DNA of 64,000 nucleotides from an uncultured bacterium (GTDB lineage Bacteria; Planctomycetota; GCA-002687715), in NCBI GenBank assembly GCA_902826835.1, contig CADEGH010000020.1, positions 1 to 64,000 of the forward strand, written 5' to 3'. The notes under the pieces were generated by a model. The model worked only from the letters and a program-made list of their open reading frames with translations. It was not told the origin of the DNA and did not search any database. Shown here one piece after another: positions 53,192-61,083 of the stretch. Within the stretch, counting starts at the first letter, position 1; each line of letters opens with the position of its first letter. The position numbers and the translations under genes are program-made.

Positions 53192-54120
53192 GACTCGGAA
53201 TCGTGGTTCCCTGCTACAACGAACAGGAAGTGCTGCCGGAGACCGTCAGGCGGCTCGAGGCGGTGCTGGCCGATTTGGTCGCTGCCGGGCTCGTGAGCGA
53301 CGACTCGCAGGCGTGGTTCGTGGACGACGGCAGTCGCGACAAGACTTGGGAACTCATCGAGTCGATCGCGAAGTCCAATCGACGCTTCCGCGGAATCAAG
53401 CTGAGCCGCAACCAAGGTCACCAGCGGGCCCTCCTCGCCGGCCTGATGACCGCCGAAGGGGACGCGCTCGTGAGCATCGACGCGGACCTGCAAGACGACA
53501 CCGCGGTGATCCGCACCATGGTCGAGCGCCACCTCGAAGGATTCGAAATCGTCTATGGCGTGCGCAAGGCGCGGACCACCGACACCTTCTTCAAACGATT
53601 CACTGCCGAGGGTTACTACAAGCTTCTCGGTGTGTTCGGCGTCGATGTGGTCTTCAATCATGCCGACTTCCGCTTGATGAGTCGGCGTGCCTTGGACGCG
53701 ATGGCGGAGTTCTCCGAAGTCAATTTGTTCCTGCGTGGCATCGTGCCGTTACTCGGGTTCCGCCGCACCGAAGTGCCGTACGATCGTGCCGAGCGCTTCG
53801 CTGGAGAGTCCAAGTATCCGCTGCGCAAGATGCTCTCGTTCGCGTGGGAGGGCATCACGTCCTTTTCGGCGATGCCTTTGCGCTTGATCTCGTCGCTCGG
53901 CATCCTCGTCTTCCTCGCGAGCCTCGGCGTGACGCTGTGGATTCTCTACACGCGTTTCTTCACGAAGGCCGCGGTGCCGGGCTGGGCGTCCATCGTCTTG
54001 CCCATTGTCATGTTGGGCGGGCTCCAACTCCTCGCGATCGGCATCGTGGGCCAGTACGTCGCCAAGATTTATCTCGAGACCAAACGCCGACCGCGCTACT
54101 TCGTCGATCGGGTGGTGTGA
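53188..54120 (+). CDS. GtrB-like GT2: polyprenyl-phosphate glycosyltransferase
   Basis: The 310-residue protein has the GT-A start GIVVPCYNEQEVLPET, VDDGSRD (~45-51), SIDADLQDD (~92-100) and two C-terminal membrane helices (~235-260 and ~270-295) with the GIVGQYVAKIYLETKRRP ending seen in GtrB/YfdH. It charges polyprenyl phosphate with a sugar from a nucleotide donor. It is coupled to GtrA by a TTGA overlap. This GT2 is not the same type as the one at 8062, whose helix region differs. Confidence 0.9.
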   Translation: MRLGIVVPCYNEQEVLPETVRRLEAVLADLVAAGLVSDDSQAWFVDDGSRDKTWELIESIAKSNRRFRGIKLSRNQGHQRALLAGLMTAEGDALVSIDADLQDDTAVIRTMVERHLEGFEIVYGVRKARTTDTFFKRFTAEGYYKLLGVFGVDVVFNHADFRLMSRRALDAMAEFSEVNLFLRGIVPLLGFRRTEVPYDRAERFAGESKYPLRKMLSFAWEGITSFSAMPLRLISSLGILVFLASLGVTLWILYTRFFTKAAVPGWASIVLPIVMLGGLQLLAIGIVGQYVAKIYLETKRRPRYFVDRVV

Positions 54121-54129
54121 GGTCGGCGC

Positions 54130-55536
54130 TCAGGGCAGGCGCAGGGTCACCGCCGTAGTCGTGGATACCGCCAGGTTGCGATCGATGGTCGCGGCCTGCA
54201 AGTAGACGTCCAGATTCAGCCCGGGCGCGGGTGCGTCGAACTGCAGATTGGCGAATCCATAGACGTCGGCGGTGCCGGTCGCCAAGGGAAACCATGGATC
54301 GGCAAGGGCTAGGCCGTAGTGGCCTGGCGTGGTGACGGCGAGCGAAATGCCGAGGTGGAACGGCGCCGCGGACTCCAGTCCGGCGAGGGTCACTTGGCAA
54401 AAGGGTGGGACCAGCCGCACGCGCAGAGACTCGTTCAGCCAGGGAAAGCGTCCGATTTCCAAAACACGACTCTGGCCTTGCAGCGTAGCCCACACGCTGC
54501 GCCGGTCGGGAGACCACAGGATGTCGTTGGGGTTGCTGCCGGCACCCGTGGGGACGGCGGCCAAAACCGCCGCGTGCGGCAGGTCGACGAACAGCACTCG
54601 ATCCGCATCGAGCGCGGCCACGACGGCGAGGCGCCCGGTTGGATCCACGCCGAGCCCGTGCACATTCGAGCCCGAGTTCGGACCGAGGGGGATCGACCGC
54701 AGTGGCAGAAGTCCGGTCGGGTCCAGCTCCAGGAGCATCGGCGGAAGGGTGCCCGCCACGAGCATCAGCACATTGCCGTTGGGCAGCAGCGCGCAATCAG
54801 CGCCGGTGGCGTAGAGCCCGTTTTGAGGCGGCAGTAGCGGACTCGTGATTTGTAGCGCCAGCGTAGGTGCCGTGGAAACGCGCAGCGCGAGGGCGGTGGA
54901 GCCGAGGCCGCCAGGCAGATAGGTCGCGCTCGGAATCACGAAGTCGCCGTTCGGGAGGGCGCACGGGCGGGCGTGTCCGTCAGGGATGATGAGGGTGCCG
55001 ATCACCGTCCCGAAGGCCGGGCTCGCCGGGTCTGTGTCCAAAAGAAAGGTGTGGCCACATCCGCCGAGGGTCGTGACGAGGACTCGTCGCTCATCGAGGG
55101 AGGCCGCGAGCCCGAACGGGAACACGCTCGAGAAGGGTGGGCAGAGTCCGAACACCACCAATTGCAGCAGTTGGAGGTTGGGACCCAGGATGCGGACTTC
55201 GCTGGAACTGCTGCAGGTCACGAGAATGTGCCTCGTGTTGCCGCTGGCGTCGCGCAGCACGACGATATCCTCGGGGAAGTATCCGACTTGGGTTTCGGCC
55301 ACGACGCTGCGGGTGCGGAGGTCGACCTTCACCAGGCGGCGGTTGTTCTGCGAGGTGAGGCCGTAGTTGCCGCATACCGCGACGTAGGCATGGCGTCCGT
55401 CCGGGTCCAAAGTCATCCCGAAGGAATAGTCGGGGCGGGGATTCGCGTCGGCGAGCGGGATCTCGCCGATCGGAGATTGCGCCGTCAAGCTCGCGCTCAG
55501 GAGCCAGAGGCCGACGATATTTCGAGACTGGCTCAT
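54130..55536 (-). CDS. Secreted YncE-like beta-propeller protein
   Basis: The 468-residue protein has a signal peptide ending ASLTAQ. Repeated strand motifs such as GMTLDPDGRHAYVAVC, HGLGVDPTGRLAVVAALDAD and ILWSPDRRSVWATLQG suggest a YncE/YVTN-type seven-bladed propeller. Such proteins bind partners or ligands. No enzymatic function is evident. Its first codons overlap the end of the 55533-56543 gene by 4 bases, so the two secreted proteins are coupled. Confidence 0.8.
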   Translation of the reverse strand: MSQSRNIVGLWLLSASLTAQSPIGEIPLADANPRPDYSFGMTLDPDGRHAYVAVCGNYGLTSQNNRRLVKVDLRTRSVVAETQVGYFPEDIVVLRDASGNTRHILVTCSSSSEVRILGPNLQLLQLVVFGLCPPFSSVFPFGLAASLDERRVLVTTLGGCGHTFLLDTDPASPAFGTVIGTLIIPDGHARPCALPNGDFVIPSATYLPGGLGSTALALRVSTAPTLALQITSPLLPPQNGLYATGADCALLPNGNVLMLVAGTLPPMLLELDPTGLLPLRSIPLGPNSGSNVHGLGVDPTGRLAVVAALDADRVLFVDLPHAAVLAAVPTGAGSNPNDILWSPDRRSVWATLQGQSRVLEIGRFPWLNESLRVRLVPPFCQVTLAGLESAAPFHLGISLAVTTPGHYGLALADPWFPLATGTADVYGFANLQFDAPAPGLNLDVYLQAATIDRNLAVSTTTAVTLRLP

Positions 55537-56543
55537 GGCAGGATCGTCCCCCCATCCGCACCGCGCAGGCCGGACAGGTCACGAACCGAGAGCACCACTT
55601 TGCCAAAAACGCCGGCGGGAACGGGGAGGGAGACGAGTTCGAGCGAGGTTGCGGTCGCGACCTGCGCCGGGAAGAGGGGGAGGAGCAGACCCAAGTCGTA
55701 AGGCACTTCGTTGATCGCGAACGCGACCGTGGCGAAATCCAGATCGAGCACTCCGCTCGCGTCGTCGAAACGCAGCCGGAGGGTGCGAGTGGCGGCATCG
55801 AAGGCGACGGTCACGGCGGGGCGGCCGAAGGCCTGGTTCGAGGCGACGTGAGCGACCGCGATCGCGTCCCAATCCGAGCTCGAAGTCGCACTCACGGGAT
55901 CGAAGATCGGAGCGCCGGTTGAGTCGAGCACCGTGCCGTCTCCGAGCACGTCGACGATGCGCACGAACTGAATCTGCTGGAGATTGACGAGGTTGCTCGC
56001 GACGAGGGGGTGCGTCGCCAAATCGGCGAGATCGAAAGGATCACCCCCGCCGTGGAAGGGGTCCGCGTAGTCCCGTGAGTCGGCGGGAAAGAAGAGTGAA
56101 CCGAGGCCGGCGAGATTCTCGACGCAGCCGGGCGGGAGCCCGTCGAAAGGGCCCATCTGAGTAGCCGGACCGAAATAGCGGTTCGGAAAGCGGGCGAAGT
56201 TGACGCCGTCGGTCGAGACCTCGACAAACCCCAATTCACCGAACACCTGGTTTCCGAACACGAACCCGTTTTCGTAGGTCACGAAGTCGGTGCCGGGGCC
56301 ATCGATGATCGCTTCCGGAAAGCCGACGGTGACGGAGCCACCGACTCCGAGCATCAGCACATCCGAGAATCCGAGGGGCGCGCACAAAAGGCGCGTTGGA
56401 TTCACGAAGCTCGGATTGGCTCCCGAGCCTTGCACGTACGAAGAGACGGAATTGGCAAACACGCCCGCCTCGGGGCACGAAACTTGGGCAGCGAGGGGGA
56501 GAACAGAAAGAAGAACACAAAACACCAGGAGAACGCGGGACAT
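55533..56543 (-). CDS. Secreted cell-surface-type protein
   Basis: The 336-residue protein has a signal peptide ending LPLAAQ and a beta-rich body with GGSVTVGFPEAIIDGPGTDF (split as GGSVTVGFP and EAIIDGPGTDF), TYENGFVFGN, VEVSTDGVNFARFPN and the tail VVLSVRDLSGLRG. This set of motifs appears in many exported planctomycete proteins of unknown role. The start is supported by an AGGAG site. It is followed directly by the coupled propeller gene. Confidence 0.75.
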   Translation of the reverse strand: MSRVLLVFCVLLSVLPLAAQVSCPEAGVFANSVSSYVQGSGANPSFVNPTRLLCAPLGFSDVLMLGVGGSVTVGFPEAIIDGPGTDFVTYENGFVFGNQVFGELGFVEVSTDGVNFARFPNRYFGPATQMGPFDGLPPGCVENLAGLGSLFFPADSRDYADPFHGGGDPFDLADLATHPLVASNLVNLQQIQFVRIVDVLGDGTVLDSTGAPIFDPVSATSSSDWDAIAVAHVASNQAFGRPAVTVAFDAATRTLRLRFDDASGVLDLDFATVAFAINEVPYDLGLLLPLFPAQVATATSLELVSLPVPAGVFGKVVLSVRDLSGLRGADGGTILP

Positions 56544-56545
56544 GC

Positions 56546-56561
56546 CTGACTCCTCGGTCAG
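56546..56561 (-). promoter_or_regulatory. Small hairpin holding the ribosome site of the 55533-56543 gene
   Basis: CTGAC and GTCAG (5 bp) flank a loop CGAGGA on the minus strand, two bases before the ATG; the Shine-Dalgarno GAGGAG is in the loop and stem edge. It may tune translation, but a 5-bp stem is weak. Confidence 0.3.
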
Positions 56562-56853
56562 TGGCGGACCAAGGGGAGGGAGCCTTCAAAGGCGTGGCAG
56601 TTCTGCCCACGGCGTTCGAAGAGAGCCCCAATCCCCGAGGGCCTCCGGATCAACGCTTTGGGCAGGTGTTCCGACTTGTGGATCGTCCTACTGACCGCGC
56701 CTTCCCAGGGGCCTCGTCGGAGGCTCCCAGTGGCACTTGCGGCGTTCGTCCCCACTTACGGCGGCGGGACCGTGGCGGCGTTGCACCGCACTTCCCTGAT
56801 TCCGAAGCGGCTGTTTCTTAAGCGGGTGCTTCTCCGCCGTCAACCGATCTAGA

Positions 56854-56895
56854 CAAAAAAAGAGGAAGCCGGAGTCCACGTAGACCCCGGCTTCC
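56854..56895 (-). terminator. Strong Rho-independent terminator on the minus strand
   Basis: On the minus strand GGAAGCCGG...CCGGCTTCC make nine exact pairs, extended inward by one G-U and three more pairs around the loop TACGTG. TCTTTTTTTG follows. The plus strand has no T-run after the hairpin, so the direction is clear. No gene with matching direction is seen upstream of it. Confidence 0.75.
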
Positions 56896-57431
56896 AGCTC
56901 CTGCCGCGATGGACCGCAGGCTACACGCCCCGGTCAACTAGATTGTCGAACGAACTCTTGCGAGTCCATCCACTCCACTCTCAAGCAGCCCCTGGACCAA
57001 ACTTCGTGCGCAAGCGCACAGCCCTCATTTCTCCCGGGTTTTCGGCGGAAATTCGAGTTCTCCACGCGGCCCTGCCCGTGCCAGCTCTCCAAAGTTCGTT
57101 ACCTCGTTACCCCACCGTGCCGGACTGACCGAACGCCTTCGCATTGACCGGACCATTCAGGAAACGGACCCGAATGAGTCCAGGACTTGCGACCCCACTG
57201 ACCCCGACCGCGCGATTTCGCTCGGGGTCACCCATGGAGGCTCCTCGGACTCGACCCGATGCCGATCACATCGGCCCCGGTCGCATGGATTTCCTCCCTG
57301 CCCCGACCCTCCTGGGCAGCCCGGACCAGAGTGCCATTGGACCCCGCCGGGACCGAGGCGGTCCGAACCTCCAGAGGTTGGTCCGAAGCTTGCGTATCTC
57401 GCAGCCGGAAGATGGGAGAACGACTGCCCGC

Positions 57432-58235
57432 ATGACCAAACCGCTTCACCCCCGCTGGCTGGTTGCAGTTTCTCTGAGCGTGCTCGGCGTACTCGGGGCG
57501 GTCTTGCGCCGCCCCGGAACAGAAATCGATCAAACGAGGGCGAACTTGCCCTTCGCCGAATCCGAAACCCAAGCCCGGCCAGACGAACTCTGCGTCGGCT
57601 TTGCTTCCCTCGCCTACCGGCAGTTGTACGGGCCAGCGTTTGCCAGAAAACGGGAGTGGGTGAAGGATGAATATCGCAAGCTGAATTCCGACGGAATGGA
57701 GGCCGCCCGCGCGGGACTCCACGTGCTCCAGCCGAAGGAAGATCAGCCCTGGGATCCGTTCCTCGAATCGGACTCGTTGGGTTGGGGTAGATACAATTTC
57801 TTTTGTGTCATCCCGGCTCAGTCCGACACTCCGTATTCCGAGTGCCCATGGACAGGCGGAGATAGAGGTCCCTGGGCATCAGTTCAGCGCGCACTCGAGT
57901 CCTACGACTTGTCGATGGCAAGGGTTGCCTCGGACCCTGCAGGCGATGGGTTTTCGGTCGAGATTGCGTTTGGCGCGGCTGGCATCGACCGGCTGTCGAG
58001 CCTGCTCGGGCCGCTCAATACGAGTGAGCATGACTTCAATTGGCTCGGGAGATCGCGGTTACCCGGAGACCCGCGGCCAGCGATGAAAATCGTCGTCGTG
58101 ATGGACAATGTGGCCTATCTGCCGATCCCGGTCGAACCCCTCGTTGAGCTCCACCAAGTTGACCTTCCTCTCGTGGTGGCTACACGGCTGCCTCGCGAAC
58201 TCGCCATGACGATGGTATTGAGACTCGGCTTTTGA
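57432..58235 (+). CDS. Unrecognised membrane-anchored protein, 267 aa
   Basis: Starting at the ATG at 57432, a hydrophobic segment (residues ~10-25) is followed by a soluble domain with two cysteines (in DELCVGFASL and NFFCVIPAQ) and a third at SECPWTGG. The body has alternating helices and strands, ending in a hydrophobic strand. No motif or family is recognised. It is probably attached to the inner membrane and faces the periplasm. The frame is open further upstream but without sign of coding. It has no operon partner and is convergent with the esterase at 58360. Confidence 0.6.
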   Translation: MTKPLHPRWLVAVSLSVLGVLGAVLRRPGTEIDQTRANLPFAESETQARPDELCVGFASLAYRQLYGPAFARKREWVKDEYRKLNSDGMEAARAGLHVLQPKEDQPWDPFLESDSLGWGRYNFFCVIPAQSDTPYSECPWTGGDRGPWASVQRALESYDLSMARVASDPAGDGFSVEIAFGAAGIDRLSSLLGPLNTSEHDFNWLGRSRLPGDPRPAMKIVVVMDNVAYLPIPVEPLVELHQVDLPLVVATRLPRELAMTMVLRLGF

Positions 58236-58359
58236 GAACGGGCCACTCGGATTCGCCTCCTTCGCCGGTAGTGACGATGGGTCATTGCTCTCGTTGGCCC
58301 GGTGGCCTCGAGAGAATCGCCGAGGATCGCTTGACGCGATGGGGCGACGCGCCAGACGG

Positions 58360-60060
58360 TCAGCGTCGCTTCAGGTAGCCTTCGGCCAACGCTTCGCCGA
58401 GGGCGACGATGCCCGGCGTCGTGAGAACGAGCTTCGATTCGCTCCCGGGCAGGGCGGCAATCTTCAGGTGAACACAATGCGGATCAGCCGTCGCCAATTT
58501 GTCCAATTGGACTCCGACATCGGTGGCTTTCGAGTTCCGATCCGCATCGGGCGGGTTTTGGCTGACGAACCACTTGACGGAGGGGAGTCCGAGGTCGATG
58601 CGCGTTTGCGCGACCAGCGACGCGATGCGCTTTGCGGCTTGGTTGCGATAGGGGCCGAACGCCAAGTCGTTCTCCCCGAGGTGATAGACAACCCCTGCCA
58701 ATTCCACCTTATGACCCCGATCCTCGAGGTCCTTCATCGACTCCCGCACAAACGCGAGGAAGCTCGGGTAGAGATTGCGGGATGAGGCCGCACTCCCCTC
58801 CGGCGTCCAGTCGATGATCTGCGAGCCGCTGTGGGTGAATTTGGCAATGGCGATGCGGTCGGGGGACTTCCGTGCGAGCGTCGCGCCGAACGAGAGCTCC
58901 GGTCCGAAGGTGTCGTAGCTGCCGGCGGGGCCGAGGGGTTCCCAGCCGTCCGAGTTCTTGAAACCGCCGCCGAGTTGGTATCGGAAGGCAATGCGCCCGT
59001 CGTCTTTCAGCAGAGCGGCGCCTCCCTTCACGGCTTTCAGATCTTGCACGAAGGCTCGTTCCCCCTCCATATTGCGGTGTCCGGCGAGCACGAACAGCTT
59101 GACGAGAGAGCCGCTCGGGTAGGGCCAGGGCTTGAGCAGTCGTACGTCCTTGTCTTCCTTGCCGATCGTTCGGAGGTAGGCGTCGGCGTAATTGACGCCG
59201 TGTTCGAGCTGGCCGAGGGTGCCGTAGTGGTAGTGCAGCCCTTCGTCGCCCCCGATTTCGACGCCGACGTGGGAAGTGGGAACGAATGTGGCCAGAGGAT
59301 CCGACTCAGTCACCTCGCGTTGGCCGAGGCTGATGGCGTACATGTTTTCCCGATTGTCCATCCCCCAGATGGTCTTCGTGCACAACTCGCCAATGTAGAA
59401 ATGCAAGTCCGGACGTCCGAGATCCTTCCTCCAGCGTGCTACGAAGTTCTTCAGGTTCTTGCCGTAGTCGGCTCGGTACCGATCTTCGAACATGTCGTTT
59501 TCGCCCTGATGCCACATGAAGCCCTCGAGGCGGTAGCGGATCTTCCGGCGCTCGAGATCCGCGAGGGCGGTGCGCACTCGATCGAGCGCGAGTGGATAGA
59601 GCTTGAATCCACTCGGTTCGTCGGGGTTCCAATCGCCGCCCAAATGCGTTCCGCCCGCGGCGACCTTGATGACCGCGAGCGGCGCCTTGAGCTTCTGCGT
59701 CAGTTTCCTGGCGAAGCTCAATTCGGGCCCGACCACGCCGTCGACCGGCATGAGCTCGGTCCAGCCTTCCGATTGGGTCTTATCCTCGCGACCGAGGCAA
59801 TAGGAGAACTTCACTTTCGGCTGCGGCTTCTCCAGACCGATGAACGGCGGAAAGAGGGCGATGTCCTTCACCTTCGAGTCGGAGCCGACCATGTTCGACT
59901 GCCCCGCGAAGATGAACACGCGCAGCGTCTTGTCCTCGTCTTGGGCTCGGATGAGGGGCGCGCCGAGCAGGAGCAGGGCGGCAAAACCGCGCGCCCACCG
60001 GAATTGTCCAATGGCACCCCCGGCCCCGTTGGAAAACCAGGACACCGCCTCGTGCAACAT
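58360..60060 (-). CDS. Secreted SASA-type carbohydrate esterase with tandem SGNH domains
   Basis: Starting at the Met at 60060 the protein is 566 residues with a signal peptide ending LIRAQ. Two SASA/sialate O-acetylesterase-like domains follow. The first (residues ~45-310) has FIFAGQSNMVGSD with the catalytic Ser, WHQGENDM, and GLHYHYG with the late His. The second (~320-566) begins LFVLAGHRNMEGER where Ser is replaced by Arg, keeps YHLGENDL, but lacks the His in its tail. So one domain is likely active and one degenerate. Such enzymes remove acetyl groups from plant or microbial polysaccharides. Confidence 0.85.
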   Translation of the reverse strand: MLHEAVSWFSNGAGGAIGQFRWARGFAALLLLGAPLIRAQDEDKTLRVFIFAGQSNMVGSDSKVKDIALFPPFIGLEKPQPKVKFSYCLGREDKTQSEGWTELMPVDGVVGPELSFARKLTQKLKAPLAVIKVAAGGTHLGGDWNPDEPSGFKLYPLALDRVRTALADLERRKIRYRLEGFMWHQGENDMFEDRYRADYGKNLKNFVARWRKDLGRPDLHFYIGELCTKTIWGMDNRENMYAISLGQREVTESDPLATFVPTSHVGVEIGGDEGLHYHYGTLGQLEHGVNYADAYLRTIGKEDKDVRLLKPWPYPSGSLVKLFVLAGHRNMEGERAFVQDLKAVKGGAALLKDDGRIAFRYQLGGGFKNSDGWEPLGPAGSYDTFGPELSFGATLARKSPDRIAIAKFTHSGSQIIDWTPEGSAASSRNLYPSFLAFVRESMKDLEDRGHKVELAGVVYHLGENDLAFGPYRNQAAKRIASLVAQTRIDLGLPSVKWFVSQNPPDADRNSKATDVGVQLDKLATADPHCVHLKIAALPGSESKLVLTTPGIVALGEALAEGYLKRR

Positions 60061-60393
60061 GTTCGGGCTCCGAAGGACTCGCAGGGCCGATTCGGTTCGG
60101 CCTCGGGCGGCCTGCCGACGGCAGGCCTCGGGGGCCAACCTACTCCCTCTGGACTCGTGGCAAAGCGAGCCTCCGGATTCGCGGAGGCCGCTGGCCGGAT
60201 GGACTCGACGGAATCACTGGCGATCGCACACTTTGCGGCATCCACGCACCGTCCCCGGGGAGTGGATGTCCTCTTGCCATCTCGTCTGGCGCGGTGCGAC
60301 GGAACGGCGACTACCCTTCTCGATCGGTAGGCCGACGGCACCTTCGCCGAAGCTCCGGAGTGGCCCGCGGATTCGGCGGGCGATTGGGGCGAG
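60061..60393. other. Intergenic gap with a 19-base palindrome
   Basis: This stretch of 333 bases between the esterase start and the sigma-factor stop has no gene. At 60109-60127, GGCCTGCCGACGGCAGGCC is a perfect inverted repeat (9-bp arms, one central base). It lies 49 bases before the esterase ATG and could be an operator or part of its leader. Confidence 0.5.
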
Positions 60394-60981
60394 CTATGAG
60401 TCCGAGGAGTCCAGGAGAGATTGCTCGAGCAGGAGTCGGAGGCGTTCGTGGCGTTTGCGGGCGGCGTCGGCGGTGAGGCCGAGGAGGGTGCCGATGTCTT
60501 GCCAGCTTTGGCCGGACTGGCGCAACTCCCAAATTTGGTGGTCTTCCGGGCCAGCTAGGCGGCGGATGTTCGAGGCGACTTCGGCGGTGCGGGCGAGTAC
60601 GCTCGCGGTAGGGTCGGTACCGGGGGGGTCGAGTTGGTCCGGCTCGGAGCCAATGGAGAGGGTTGATTGCTGTCGTCCCCGCTTTTGGGCGTGCGCACGC
60701 CGGAGGAGGTCCGTCACCTTGCGCTGGCTCATGCGGAAGAGATACGTGCGCAGATTGTCTTCCGAGCCGAACTCGAGGCGACCGGCGCGAAGATCGGTGA
60801 GCAAGGAATCGAGGAGAGACTGGACCACATCCATTGATTCCGCGGTGCTTCGGATTTTCGTTCCGAGCCGAACCCTCACATAGGAATGGAGGAGGCGGCT
60901 AAGCTCTTGCCAAGCGCGCTCCGCTTCGGGGCTACCAGGCTGCCCGGACGCGCTTTCGATGAGGGCCGCAAGCCGGGTCAT
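60394..60981 (-). CDS. ECF-type RNA polymerase sigma factor
   Basis: The 195-residue protein has region 2 with VVQSLLDSLLTDLRAGR and NLRTYLFRMSQRKVTDLLRR (residues ~52-96; -10 recognition), a short linker, and region 4 with LRQSGQSWQDIGTLLGLTADAARKRHERL (split: LRQSGQSWQDIGTLLG and LTADAARKRHERL) at ~150-180. No anti-sigma gene lies beside it. Instead a Ser/Thr kinase gene diverges from it 102 bases away, a common arrangement in this type of genome. The start is at the Met at 60981. Confidence 0.9.
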   Translation of the reverse strand: MTRLAALIESASGQPGSPEAERAWQELSRLLHSYVRVRLGTKIRSTAESMDVVQSLLDSLLTDLRAGRLEFGSEDNLRTYLFRMSQRKVTDLLRRAHAQKRGRQQSTLSIGSEPDQLDPPGTDPTASVLARTAEVASNIRRLAGPEDHQIWELRQSGQSWQDIGTLLGLTADAARKRHERLRLLLEQSLLDSSDS

Positions 60982-61083
60982 GGCCGCGGGCCGATTGCGA
61001 AAAAACGCCTCGGCTTCCCCCGATTTTGTCCGGTTTGCTCGAATGCTGCCGACTTCACAGGGCGGAGCATACCGGATACCCCC

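Larger units (their letters stand above)
56544..57431. other. Long gap of 888 bases with an orphan terminator, no coding gene seen
   Basis: No convincing gene is seen on either strand. The only clear signal is a strong minus-strand hairpin terminator (56854-56895). Upstream of it on the same strand lies ~250 bases without any gene, so there may be a small RNA. A tiny minus-strand frame (56934-56969, 11 codons, MDSQEFVRQSS) precedes the terminator, with a G-rich purine run before its ATG. The right part must hold the promoter of the 57432 gene. No tRNA was recognised. Confidence 0.5.

Noticed and set aside
56541..56660. GCCACTG and AGTCAGG strings hinting at a cobalamin riboswitch
   Set aside because: The two boxes are much too close together and the other conserved boxes are absent.
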